Source: Bacteroidota bacterium (lineage in GTDB: Bacteria; Bacteroidota; Bacteroidia; Bacteroidales; Prolixibacteraceae). Taken from it: a stretch of 64,000 nucleotides of DNA. The translations under genes were made by a program, and so were the position numbers. Shown in pieces: positions 17,162 to 26,478 of this stretch. Positions within the stretch are counted from its first letter, which is position 1. Every line of letters begins with the position of its first letter. Under the pieces are notes generated by a model that did not search any database, was not told where the DNA came from, and worked only from the letters and a program-made list of their open reading frames with translations. The stretch is from assembly GCA_024278975.1 (NCBI GenBank), contig JAJRSD010000061.1, positions 89,320 to 153,319 of the forward strand, in the 5' to 3' direction.

Positions 17162-18487
17162 ATGAAAATCATATTTCTTTTTATATCGCTATTAATTTTT
17201 GTTTCGTGCAGCGCACAGCAGAAATTTTTACAGACAGAGCTATTCCCTTCGCAAGAGGAGCATGCACACGGTGCAACCATTGTTGAACTTGCCAACGGCG
17301 ATATGCTGGCAGCATGGTTTCAGGGACACGGCGAAAGATGGGCCGACGATGTCAGGATTATGGGAGCTCGATTACATAAAGGAGAAACAGAATGGAGCAA
17401 ACCGTTTCTAATGGCCGATGTCCCGGATTTTCCCGATATTAATCCGGTGCTTTTTATCGACAACCGCGAAACTCTCTGGTTGGTTTGGTACACTGTAATT
17501 GCCAACCAATGGGAAACTTCGTTGCCGAGATATCGCATCAGCAATAACTATATGCAATCCGATGGTCCGCCCGAATGGGAGTGGCAGGATGTGATTATTT
17601 TTAAACCCGGCAACAAAACCGAGCGGGGAATTCAACCCGGCGATAAATTTGTAAAATCGGTTGTTGAACAGATGAAATCGACAAGAAAACGGCTGCAAGA
17701 CAGCGGAGCTTCCACAAAGCAGCTTATTAGGTTCGATGAGTTTGCTGCCGATATTATATTGAAAGCAAAAGGGGGAAATATGGTAAAAAGGGGAAAGATT
17801 TATTCAGCCAACGCTGCCCCAAAAGATACGGTTCTGGGCTACCCTTATTTTAGACGACTGGGATGGCAAAGCAAAAACAAACCACTGCAACTCGGCAACA
17901 GAATTATATTCCCATTTTATTCCGACGGGCTAGAAATGTCGATAATGGCAATTACCGAAGATTATGGTAAAACCTGGAGTTTTAGCAACCCGCTGGTTGG
18001 GGTGGCAAATATTCAGGCAACTTTGGCAATAAAAAACGATGGGACAATTGCGGCATATATGCGCGACAACGGACCGCCACCACAGTTGCACTATTACAGC
18101 GAATCGAAAGACAGAGGGAAAACCTGGAGTGATGTTACAGACTCTAAAGTAGTAAATCCCGGCTCCGGCTCCGATATAGTAACCCTTGCAAATGGAAATT
18201 GGGTGCTTGCATATAACGATGCTGAAGATGGGCGATATTCACTTGCCGTTTCGCTGTCAGATGATGAAGGAAAAACATGGAAATACACCCGCCACATCGA
18301 ACTCGACTTAAATAAAGATTTGGATAAAAGAGACAAATTTTCGTACCCTTCCATCATTCAGGGAAACGACGGAATGATACATGTAGTTTATAGTTTGCAT
18401 AAATACAACACTTTGCCACACGACGACGATACAATAAAATACATCCGCTTTTCGGAAGAGTGGGTTAAAGAGGGAGATAAACAATAG
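17162..18487 (+). CDS. BNR/Asp-box (sialidase-fold) lipoprotein
   Basis: Protein of 441 residues with a lipobox (FVSC at about residue 16). It has at least three Asp-box motifs (TEDYGKTW, SKDRGKTW, SDDEGKTW) typical of six-bladed sialidase-fold propellers, in a BNR_2-like context (HAHGATIVELANGDMLAAWF, then DINPVLFIDNRETLWLVWYT). The canonical arginine triad of true sialidases cannot be assigned with confidence, so activity on sialic acid is only possible. An insert of about 70 residues (KSVVEQMKSTRKRLQDSGAS region) is not usual in short family members. It is 8 bases before the FG-GAP gene and probably co-transcribed with it; surface exposure is inferred. Confidence 0.82.
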   Translation: MKIIFLFISLLIFVSCSAQQKFLQTELFPSQEEHAHGATIVELANGDMLAAWFQGHGERWADDVRIMGARLHKGETEWSKPFLMADVPDFPDINPVLFIDNRETLWLVWYTVIANQWETSLPRYRISNNYMQSDGPPEWEWQDVIIFKPGNKTERGIQPGDKFVKSVVEQMKSTRKRLQDSGASTKQLIRFDEFAADIILKAKGGNMVKRGKIYSANAAPKDTVLGYPYFRRLGWQSKNKPLQLGNRIIFPFYSDGLEMSIMAITEDYGKTWSFSNPLVGVANIQATLAIKNDGTIAAYMRDNGPPPQLHYYSESKDRGKTWSDVTDSKVVNPGSGSDIVTLANGNWVLAYNDAEDGRYSLAVSLSDDEGKTWKYTRHIELDLNKDLDKRDKFSYPSIIQGNDGMIHVVYSLHKYNTLPHDDDTIKYIRFSEEWVKEGDKQ

Positions 18488-18495
18488 AGTATTTT

Positions 18496-20601
18496 ATGAG
18501 AACAACCGTAAAAATAGTCCTGTTACTTTTAATCGCCGTTATCCTATTCGGCTGTACGGAAAATAAAAAAAGCAGTACCGGAATTAATATCTATACCAGT
18601 GGCATTCATAAACTTGAGTATAATAATCAGGAGCTGTTAGTTGATTTAGATGCAGGGTTTAAAATTCTGCCAATGCCCATGGACTTTGACGGCGACGGCG
18701 ATTACGACCTTGTTCTTTCCGAATCGGGAGCTTATGCCGAAGCAGGAATTTTCTATTTTGAAAATATCAGTGGAAATGTTGAGATGCCGGTTTTTCGCCG
18801 GGGAGCAAAAATATCGTACGAACGTCGCCGGCTCGGTTCCGACGGTGCCAATTTTGAAGTCTCTGTGGTCGGCAACCACACTCATGTTCTCACCCCCGAC
18901 AATGTAAGCGAAAGGTTGCTGATTTATAAGGATGTTCCGCAAAATGTTTTTTGGGATGACAACGAGTTAAAACTCACTGAAAAAGGGTACGACATTTTAC
19001 ACTTTCATAAAAATACGCAGTGGAAACTTGTTGATTTTGATGGCGACGGAATAAAAGACCTCGTATGCTCGGCAGTCAGTTCGCGCTCATCGCGACTTCG
19101 CGGAGCAGGTTCTAATGAACGCACAAAAAGATACGCCGGAGTTGACAAACATAGCAAGCTTGTTTTTCTGAAAAACACCGGCAGCAACGATAATCCGGTT
19201 TTCGGCGACCCGGTTGAGATAGTAAAAGAGAACGGCGAATCGCTGGCAAAAGGTCTGGCAATTAAACCAATGTTTGCCGATTACGATAACGATGGAGACC
19301 TCGATTTTATTGGTATTGGCAAAGCGCAAAACGGTGAAACATTCGATGTTCCGTGGAAAAAGAGTTTCTTTATCTATTTCGAAAACATTGGAACCAAATC
19401 CGCTTATAAATTTTCTACCGGCAAAGTTATTACCGACGGTAAAATGCCTGTTATGATGGAGTCGCGGGCTACCATTCATACCACAGCAATAGACTGGGAT
19501 AAAGACGGATTTACAGATATTATTGCCGGCGACGAAGGTGGCAGAGTTGCCCTGCTAAAAAATACCGGGAAAATTGTTGACGGTGTTCCGCAGTTTCTTC
19601 AGCCGCGTAATTTTCAGCAAAAGGCAAAATATGTCGATTTCGGCGCGTTGACCACACCCCGCGTTTTCGACTGGGACGGTGACGGACTGGATGATATAAT
19701 AAGCGGAAACGGAATAGGAAATATTGGCTTTTTTAAGAACCTCGGCGGCGATATTCCCAAATGGGCTGCCCCAGAATATATAGAATTCGGTGGAGAAATC
19801 AGAATTATCCCCGATGAAGCACTCCCAAATACCGAAGAGCCAAAATGGGGATACACAACAATTGATGTGGGTTTCTGGAACGAAGATAATTTACCCGATA
19901 TTTTGGTAAACGACCACAACGGAAATGTGATTTGGCTCGAAAATACCGGAACGCGAACCAGCCCAAAACTTGCAGCGCCAAAACCAATTTTGGTTGAATG
20001 GAACGGAGAGTCACAAAAACCTGAGTGGATACCCGGAGTTTCCACTGGTAATGAACTGCTTGCACCCTGGCGGACTTCGCCATTTATTATGGACTTTAAC
20101 AACGATGGGTTGAACGACCTTGTAATACTAGATTACGAAGGATATCTCTCGGTTTACACACGATTCAAAAAAGAGGAAAAACTGTTTCTGAATCCTCCCG
20201 AAAGAAATTTTGTATATCTTTCGGGCGAACCAATTTTACTTAATCAACGTACCGGGTCGAGTAGTGGTCGGCTAAAAATCACCTTTGCCGACTGGGACGG
20301 AGACGGATTAAAAGACCTTGTTTTTTCATCGAAACCGGCTGTTGACTGGATGAAAAACATGGGAATAAAAAACGGGAAAATGGTTTTGCAATATATGGGA
20401 CGCGTGGTTTCGAGAACTCTGATGGGGCACACCGACGGGCCTGTGGTTTCAGATTTCAATAACGACGGAATTTCCGATTTGTTGATAGGTACCGAAATTG
20501 GAGTATTTTTTTACTGGCAGCGCACAAGTTTCGATGTTACCACAACAATGACCACGAGCGGCAAACAAACTCCTGCAAACTACAAATATTTTAAACGATA
20601 A
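18496..20601 (+). CDS. FG-GAP/VCBS repeat lipoprotein, copy 1
   Basis: Protein of 701 residues with lipobox LFGC (about residue 20). Calcium-loop motifs of the integrin-alpha type recur about nine times: DFDGDGDYDL, DFDGDGIKDL, DYDNDGDLDF, DWDKDGFTDI, DWDGDGLDDI, FWNEDNLPDI (degenerate), DFNNDGLNDL, DWDGDGLKDL and DFNNDGISDL. This predicts a calcium-stabilised beta-propeller at the cell surface. No catalytic residues are recognisable; a glycan-binding or scaffolding role is inferred. It follows the BNR gene and is paralogous to the gene at 31897, which also neighbours a BNR lipoprotein. Confidence 0.88.
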   Translation: MRTTVKIVLLLLIAVILFGCTENKKSSTGINIYTSGIHKLEYNNQELLVDLDAGFKILPMPMDFDGDGDYDLVLSESGAYAEAGIFYFENISGNVEMPVFRRGAKISYERRRLGSDGANFEVSVVGNHTHVLTPDNVSERLLIYKDVPQNVFWDDNELKLTEKGYDILHFHKNTQWKLVDFDGDGIKDLVCSAVSSRSSRLRGAGSNERTKRYAGVDKHSKLVFLKNTGSNDNPVFGDPVEIVKENGESLAKGLAIKPMFADYDNDGDLDFIGIGKAQNGETFDVPWKKSFFIYFENIGTKSAYKFSTGKVITDGKMPVMMESRATIHTTAIDWDKDGFTDIIAGDEGGRVALLKNTGKIVDGVPQFLQPRNFQQKAKYVDFGALTTPRVFDWDGDGLDDIISGNGIGNIGFFKNLGGDIPKWAAPEYIEFGGEIRIIPDEALPNTEEPKWGYTTIDVGFWNEDNLPDILVNDHNGNVIWLENTGTRTSPKLAAPKPILVEWNGESQKPEWIPGVSTGNELLAPWRTSPFIMDFNNDGLNDLVILDYEGYLSVYTRFKKEEKLFLNPPERNFVYLSGEPILLNQRTGSSSGRLKITFADWDGDGLKDLVFSSKPAVDWMKNMGIKNGKMVLQYMGRVVSRTLMGHTDGPVVSDFNNDGISDLLIGTEIGVFFYWQRTSFDVTTTMTTSGKQTPANYKYFKR

Positions 20602-20619
20602 ACCATTACACTGACAATC

Positions 20620-21110
20620 ATGAAAATTACTATTCGAAATACATTTCTTATTCTGTCTGCCCTGTCTTTTCTGATAAACGGCAGTACCGCACAAAATAGT
20701 TTAACACAAGGAGGAATAATTTCGGTAGAACGTATCTGGGACCGCGCCGGTCACAACGCTTTTACATCACTGGTATATTTTAAAGGACGATTTTATTGCT
20801 CATTTCGTGAAGGAGGGAGTCATACCCCGCTTAATAAAAATGGGATTTTTATTAATGGCAGTATTCGGATATTAATGTCTGAAGATGGCGAAAACTGGAA
20901 CCCGGTAGCTCACATTTTCAAAAAAGATATCGATTTGCGCGACCCGAAACTGTCGGTAACACCCGACAATAAAATAATGTTGCTGATGGGCGGTTCGGTA
21001 TATGATAAAGATATTTTAAAATCGTCGATTTGACTAAAATAAATGATAATCCGGTTAAACTTCGATTTGTGATGAAAGATGCCGATTTATACAGCATCCG
21101 GTTTCAATAA
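20620..21110 (+). pseudogene. Remnant of a sialidase-like protein with a joined foreign C-terminus
   Basis: An intact 5' part encodes a signal peptide and a sialidase-like N-terminus (GGIISVERIWDRAGHNAF, FYCSFREGGSHTP, DPKLSVTPDNKIMLLMGGSV), then stops at 21031-21033 after 137 residues; relatives are typically about three times longer. In the next frame the last coding stretch reads VDLTKINDNPVKLRFVMKDA and ends DLYSIRFQ, resembling the extreme C-terminus of other secreted glycan-active proteins. The middle is missing, so this is a deletion fusion and probably non-functional. It sits between the FG-GAP gene and the second DUF5009 gene. Confidence 0.7.
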
Positions 21111-21142
21111 ATTGATTAGTTTTAATGTTTCAATAAAATAAT

Positions 21143-22252
21143 ATGGTTATGACTAAACTAAACGAACAAACCAACGAACGCCTGCTCTCGCTCGATTTTT
21201 TCAGGGGTCTCACTATGTTTCTGCTTATTGCAGAGTTCTCGCACCTTTTTAGCAACCTAACTGTTCCGCAACTCGAAGGCACCTTTTTATATGCCATCGG
21301 TCAGCAATTCCACCACATGAAATGGGAAGGAATTCACTTTTGGGATTTAATCCAGCCTTTCTTTATGTTTATTGTTGGGGTTGCAATGCCCTTTTCGTTT
21401 GCCAACCGCATGAAAAAAGGGGCAACTTATAAACAGCTTTTTTCACACGCACTCGTTCGCTCGTTTTTGATGTTGTTTCTGGGTTGGGCACTCTATTGCA
21501 TCGACCCCGGGAAAATTGTTTTCCGATTTCAAAATGTACTGGCACAACTTGGTGTAACCTATATTATAGCTTTTCTGATTATGCGAAAATCACCAGTTAT
21601 TCAGATTGCTTTTTCAGTATTGCTACTTCTTGTTAGCGAAGCCCTTTACCGCTTTTTCCCTGTCGAGGGTTTTACAAATGCTTTTGTTCCGGGAGAAAAT
21701 TTTGGTGCCTGGTTCAACATCCTAATTGCAGGTAATGAGGACACCGGACACTGGGCAATGTTTAATGCAATTCCCACAGCAGCACATACAATCTGGGGTG
21801 TACTCGCCGGGCAACTGCTACTGAGTAAAAAATCGAATAAACAGAAGATGCAATATCTGCTAATTGCAGGAGTAACCGGGCTGGTTATCGGGTTTGGATT
21901 AAGTGGAGTTACCCCAATTATTAAACGTATTGCTACCGGTACATTTGTGTTTGCCAGCGGTGGATGGGCTCTTTTGGCACTCGCATTTTGTTACTGGCTA
22001 ATCGACATAAAAAAATACCAGAAAGGAGTTTGGGTTTTTGCCCTCGTGGGAATGAATCCGCTCTTTATTTATCTGTTTGCACACGTTGGCGGAGCCGGTT
22101 TAATTCGCAAAATTGTACTCCCCTTTTCAAATGCACTTTTTGGCTGGACCGGCGAAATTTCTGCAAATATAATCCTGAGCAGTTTCGTTCTATTTTTCCT
22201 TTGGTACATTGTTTACTTCCTCTATAAAAAGAAAATATTTATTCGAATATAA
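21143..22252 (+). CDS. DUF5009 membrane acyltransferase (HGSNAT-like), copy 2
   Basis: Protein of 369 residues with about 10 membrane helices and the same landmarks as copy 1: RLLSLDFFRGLTMFLLIAEF, the histidine region QFHHMKWEGIHFWDLIQPFF, then MFIVGVAMPFSFANRM, and a basic KKKIFIRI end. The two copies are clearly diverged, so this is not a recent duplication. A second ATG at 21149 is an alternative start. Its stop overlaps the ATG of the DUF1349 gene by one base (TAATG), indicating coupled translation. Confidence 0.85.
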   Translation: MVMTKLNEQTNERLLSLDFFRGLTMFLLIAEFSHLFSNLTVPQLEGTFLYAIGQQFHHMKWEGIHFWDLIQPFFMFIVGVAMPFSFANRMKKGATYKQLFSHALVRSFLMLFLGWALYCIDPGKIVFRFQNVLAQLGVTYIIAFLIMRKSPVIQIAFSVLLLLVSEALYRFFPVEGFTNAFVPGENFGAWFNILIAGNEDTGHWAMFNAIPTAAHTIWGVLAGQLLLSKKSNKQKMQYLLIAGVTGLVIGFGLSGVTPIIKRIATGTFVFASGGWALLALAFCYWLIDIKKYQKGVWVFALVGMNPLFIYLFAHVGGAGLIRKIVLPFSNALFGWTGEISANIILSSFVLFFLWYIVYFLYKKKIFIRI

Positions 22253-22836
22253 TGGCAAAATATTTTGAACTAACAGATTTTAAGTGGATTAATAAACCCG
22301 ATAATTTTAATATTAGTGGTAACAATCTCACAATAGACCCCAAGTCGGAAACCGATTTGTGGCAACGTACCTATTACGGTTTTCGTAACGATAATGCACC
22401 CATGTTTGTAACCGAAATTGAAGGCGATTTTACATTCACGGTAAAAGCTGCTTTCGACTATAAAAACCAATACGACCAGTGCGGAATTGTATTGTACGAC
22501 AACAACGAAAACTGGGTAAAAGTATCGGTTGAACAGGAAAACGAAACCTTTGCCCGGCTGGGGTCGGTGGTAACAAAATCAGGATATTCCGATTGGGCAA
22601 CAACCGATATCGGTGCCGAAGTTTATGAAATGTGGTATTGTTTAAGTAGAAGAGGACAAGATTATTACATTGAATATTCAACCGATGGGAAACTGTTTAA
22701 ACAGATGCGAATGTTGCACTTTCCGGGAACAGAAGCACGGGTGGGCGTTTACGCCTGTTCTCCCGTAAAAGCTGGTTTTAAGGCTACCTTTTCAGAGTTT
22801 AAATTTGAAGATTGTCGCTGGCAATCTCATAAGTAA
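22252..22836 (+). CDS. DUF1349 domain protein (concanavalin-like fold)
   Basis: Protein of 194 residues, the normal length for a single-domain DUF1349 protein. Typical segments are FKWINKPDNFNISGNNLTID, FTFTVKAAFDYKNQYDQCGI and DYYIEYSTDGKLFKQMRMLH. No signal peptide is seen, so it is probably cytoplasmic. Its function is unknown; the fold suggests carbohydrate binding. It is translationally coupled to the upstream DUF5009 gene. Confidence 0.88.
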   Translation: MAKYFELTDFKWINKPDNFNISGNNLTIDPKSETDLWQRTYYGFRNDNAPMFVTEIEGDFTFTVKAAFDYKNQYDQCGIVLYDNNENWVKVSVEQENETFARLGSVVTKSGYSDWATTDIGAEVYEMWYCLSRRGQDYYIEYSTDGKLFKQMRMLHFPGTEARVGVYACSPVKAGFKATFSEFKFEDCRWQSHK

Positions 22837-22893
22837 TAAAAAATGATTTTAACCATAATATTGGGTATACGACAAATTCTCATTTAAAGAGAT

Positions 22894-22990
22894 ATTGCAC
22901 ACAGATGACGCTGATTAAGCTGATTTGCACAGATTATTCAACTCTTAAATCAGCGACTATCCGTTACATCAGCCTTATCAGCGTGCAATT
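22894..22990. repeat. Imperfect inverted repeat of the CACAGAT/GCTGATT type
   Basis: The left arm (about 22894-22935) contains TTGCACACAGATGACGCTGA and TTAAGCTGATTTGCACAGAT; the right arm (about 22950-22990) is its imperfect reverse complement (AAATCAGCGACTATCCG, ACATCAGCCTTATCAGCGTG). It fills the gap before the GH2 gene. It looks like a dispersed non-coding repeat found in many bacterial genomes; copy number cannot be judged from this window. Confidence 0.65.
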
Positions 22991-23040
22991 TTTAATGATT
23001 AGGAATTTTGCTGTACACTCGTCATAACTTTATAAAAGAT

Positions 23041-25842
23041 ATGAAAGATATAAAGATTATTTTACTGATTTTTCTAACCGGATTTTTAAAATCAGGTTTT
23101 GCGCAAAATACTGACATTGTTTATCTGTCGGGAACAGATGCTGCTAACACCGTGAAGTGGGATTTCTTTTGTACCAACGGGCAAAATAGTGGCGAGTGGA
23201 CGAAAATTGATGTCCCCTCGAACTGGGAGTTGCAGGGTTTTGGAACATATAATTACGGGCATGACTGGAAAAACAAAGAGATTAAACTCGGTAAAGAACA
23301 CGGTTTATATCAACATAAATTCGAAGTTCCGAAGAGCTGGAAAGGCAAAACAGTAAACATTGTTTTCGATGGGTCGATGACCGACACTGAAGTAATAATA
23401 AACGGGAAATCAGCCGGCAAAATTCATCAGGGTGCTTTTTACCGTTTTAAGTACGATATCAGTAAACTACTGAAATACGGAAAAACAAACTTACTGGAGG
23501 TTGATGTTGCCAAACACTCTTCAAACGAATCGGTTAACCGTGCCGAAAGGCAAGCCGATTTCTGGATTTTCGGCGGAATATTTCGTCCTGTATTTTTGGA
23601 GGTTTTACCGGCAGTTCATATAAGAAGAGCGGCAATCGATGCAAAAGCCGACGGTACATTTAACTCATTAATAGTTTTAAATAAATCGGAATCAGATTAT
23701 TCTGTTGAGGTAGAATTATTTGATTTACAGGAAAATAAAATTGGCAAGACTGTTTTTTCGGAGATAAAAAAAGGGACAACCGAACAATTCGTTTCAGGTA
23801 AATTCGAGGGGGTAATAGCGTGGAATCCCGAGTGGCCAACACTTTACGATATTAAAACCACCCTAAAAAAAGGGAATGATATTTTACATGAAATTAGTGA
23901 ACGGGTTGGATTTAGAACCGTGGAACTTCGTAAGCACGATGGATTTTACATCAACAATAAAAAAGTGGTTTTCAGGGGAGTTTGCCGCCACTCTTTTTGG
24001 CCCGAAACCGGACGTTGTTTAAGCGACAAAAATCATTTGGATGATATTCGGTTAATGAAAGAGATGAACATAAATGCTGTTCGAATGTCGCATTATCCAC
24101 CCGACGCAAGGTTTCTTGATTTATGCGATTCGCTGGGACTTTTTGTTCTCGACGAAATTGCCGGTTGGCAAGATGGCTACGATACAATTGTGGGACCAAA
24201 ACTGATTAAAGAGGCTGTTCTAAAAGACGAGAATCACCCAAGTGTTGTAATTTGGGACCATGGAAACGAAGGTGGCTGGGACTTCGCCAACGAAAAATGG
24301 CTGCATTATTACGACATTCAAAAGCGCCCGGTAATCTGTCCCTGGTTGTTGCACAACGGAGTTGACACATATCATTATCCACAATTTAGTTTTTCGGCCA
24401 ACCGGTTTGTAAATGGCAACGACCCGTTTATGGCAACCGAATTACTACACGGTCTATACGATGGCGGGCTCGGTGCCGGGCTGGAAGATTTCTGGCGAAA
24501 TTACGAATCATCGCCGCTGCTGGCAGGTGGTTTTTTGTGGCTTTTTGCCGATGAAGCTGTTTTGCGCACCGATAAAGCAGGAACCGTTTACGATTCGGAC
24601 GGCAATCATGCACCCGATGGAATTCTCGGTCCTCATCACGAAAAAGAGGGCAGCTTTTACACTGTCAAAGAGATTTGGTCGCCGGTACAAATCGAGCCGG
24701 TTATTATTAACAAAAAATGGGATGGAAAACTATTCCTGAAAAATAAATTTACCTATACTAATTTAACCGATTGTGGTTTTAGCTGGGAAGCTGTTAAAAC
24801 TGAAATTGGAAGTACAAAAGAGATTACAACGGGTTCGGGAATTGTTGCAAACCCGGAAGCTGAACCGGGCGAAACGGCAATGATTAAGATTAATTGTAGC
24901 GACGCACTGCGAGATGCCGACTTCTTCCGTTTTAAGGCAATCGACCCAAACGGCTACGAACTTTATACATGGAGCTGGCCTGTTATTCAACCCAAAGAAA
25001 AAGCGAAAGAGCTGTTTTCTGCAAAATTCAATAAATCGGAAATTGAAATTGTTGAAACAGACAACCTGATTGTTGCAACTGTTGGCAAGTTGAAAATCTC
25101 ATTTTCTAAAACAGACGGAACTATCCGGGATATTGAAAGTGGTAAAGAGAAAATTTCGTTTTCAGGAGGTCCCGTTCCGGCCGGTGTCGATTCACAGGTT
25201 GAGAAGGTTAATTTTGGGAAGGATATAAATGGAAATTTCGATATTGAAATTTTATACTCAAAGTATCCCAAAAAAATAGCATGGAAACTCTATAAAACCG
25301 GGTTACTTTTTCTCGAAGCAAGTCCGGTTCAATCGAAGTTAAAAGAGATTTACTACCTTGGGATTTCATTTAATTATCCCGAAGAAAATTGCAAATCGAT
25401 TAGCTGGATGGGGCGCGGTCCGTACCGGGTTTGGAAAAACAGGCAGAAAGGAAGTAATGTTGGCGTTTGGGAAAAAGAGTACAACAATACAATTACCGGC
25501 GAAAGTTTTAACCACTTAATTTATCCTGAATTTAAAGGATATCACGGAAATTTATTTTGGCTTAAAATGGAGACAACCGAACTGCCTTTTACAATTGTTT
25601 CTGAAACTCCAAATCTCTATTTCCAACTGTTTACGCCTGCAAAGCCACAAGAATCGAGAGGTGGGGTTTATCCTCCATTTCCTGATGGCGACATTTCGTT
25701 TTTATACGAGATACCCGGAATTGGAACAAAATTTAAAATGGCCGACCAGTTGGGTCCAAAAAGTCAAAAGGGTTTTTACAGCGGTCACAACGGTGATAGT
25801 AATTACCCAATAAAATTGTGGTTTGATTTTAGGGTGAAATAG
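23041..25842 (+). CDS. GH2 family glycoside hydrolase (beta-galactosidase/beta-mannosidase-like)
   Basis: Protein of 933 residues from ATG 23041, chosen because a signal peptide (IILLIFLTGFLKSGFAQ) starts directly there; an upstream ATG at 23008 would add 11 residues. It has a jelly-roll sugar-binding domain (SNWELQGFGTYNYGHDW), an Ig-like domain, then the TIM barrel with FRGVCRHSFWPETGRCLSD and VRMSHYPPDARFLDLCDSLG. The general acid lies in VVIWDHGNEGGWDFANEKW and the probable nucleophile in FMATELLHGLYDGG. A beta-sandwich region follows. GH2 covers beta-galactosidase, beta-mannosidase and beta-glucuronidase; the exact activity is not fixed by what I can see. It directly precedes the SusC/D pair. 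Confidence 0.9.
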   Translation: MKDIKIILLIFLTGFLKSGFAQNTDIVYLSGTDAANTVKWDFFCTNGQNSGEWTKIDVPSNWELQGFGTYNYGHDWKNKEIKLGKEHGLYQHKFEVPKSWKGKTVNIVFDGSMTDTEVIINGKSAGKIHQGAFYRFKYDISKLLKYGKTNLLEVDVAKHSSNESVNRAERQADFWIFGGIFRPVFLEVLPAVHIRRAAIDAKADGTFNSLIVLNKSESDYSVEVELFDLQENKIGKTVFSEIKKGTTEQFVSGKFEGVIAWNPEWPTLYDIKTTLKKGNDILHEISERVGFRTVELRKHDGFYINNKKVVFRGVCRHSFWPETGRCLSDKNHLDDIRLMKEMNINAVRMSHYPPDARFLDLCDSLGLFVLDEIAGWQDGYDTIVGPKLIKEAVLKDENHPSVVIWDHGNEGGWDFANEKWLHYYDIQKRPVICPWLLHNGVDTYHYPQFSFSANRFVNGNDPFMATELLHGLYDGGLGAGLEDFWRNYESSPLLAGGFLWLFADEAVLRTDKAGTVYDSDGNHAPDGILGPHHEKEGSFYTVKEIWSPVQIEPVIINKKWDGKLFLKNKFTYTNLTDCGFSWEAVKTEIGSTKEITTGSGIVANPEAEPGETAMIKINCSDALRDADFFRFKAIDPNGYELYTWSWPVIQPKEKAKELFSAKFNKSEIEIVETDNLIVATVGKLKISFSKTDGTIRDIESGKEKISFSGGPVPAGVDSQVEKVNFGKDINGNFDIEILYSKYPKKIAWKLYKTGLLFLEASPVQSKLKEIYYLGISFNYPEENCKSISWMGRGPYRVWKNRQKGSNVGVWEKEYNNTITGESFNHLIYPEFKGYHGNLFWLKMETTELPFTIVSETPNLYFQLFTPAKPQESRGGVYPPFPDGDISFLYEIPGIGTKFKMADQLGPKSQKGFYSGHNGDSNYPIKLWFDFRVK

Positions 25843-26478
25843 TAAAATATTTGAATTAAAGTTACTACTCAGCAGGTTTTAGAGTATTTATTATCAATAG
25901 TCCCAACTTTTCCCAAAGGGATTTTTATGGAAAGTCTTGTGTTGAGAAATTGTATAATAGCCTTCTATGTTACAATTTCCCGCCTTGATAAAACAAAAAA
26001 TGATGGCGTATCCAATGGCTCATTTTATAATTTAATTGTATTACAAAATACCTGATTCAAAAAAAATGCAATAATCTAAAACTTGTGGCAATTTAACAGT
26101 CATACAGTTGTTGGAGAAATAAAGTCAATAGGATTGTATAGATGATTACACTTTTTAAAGCCTGAGTTTTGATAACTATCGGAGTAAAATAACGTATTAC
26201 ATGGGTAACGATAAATGAAGCGTTAAATATTGCCCAATTTTATGATTTTTTAACTCATAGTTAATATTCAATGTAAAATCAACAAAATATAAGAAGTAAA
26301 AATAATTTATTAAATATAATTTTATAGCGTGTAAAATAGTTACTAAATTAAAACTTACCTGCCTATGTTGAAAAAATCGTTTTTAAAATTTATTAAATCA
26401 GGAACGTCTCAGTTCCATAAAATTTTGAATAATTTTTAATTAAATCACTACAGTTTTGTTCGATTAACAAATTTACTT
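25843..26478 (+). other. 636-base non-coding region upstream of susC
   Basis: AT-rich and without a convincing gene. It holds a small hairpin GGAAC-GTCTCA-GTTCC (26401-26416) flanked by A/T-rich complementary sequence, 60-75 bases before the susC start, and a weak TCCC-AAA-GGGA-TTTTT hairpin near 25914 that may terminate the GH2 transcript. No complete TTTG-N19-TAnnTTTG promoter was found. It probably contains the regulated promoter of susCD. Confidence 0.4.

Noticed and set aside
17162..18487. True GH33 exo-sialidase
   Set aside because: Asp boxes show the fold, but the arginine triad and the catalytic Tyr/Glu/Asp could not be assigned.
19614..20102. 162-residue antisense frame in the FG-GAP gene
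   Set aside because: Serine/proline-rich product from the repeated Asp-rich codons of the real gene; the same happens in the second FG-GAP gene.
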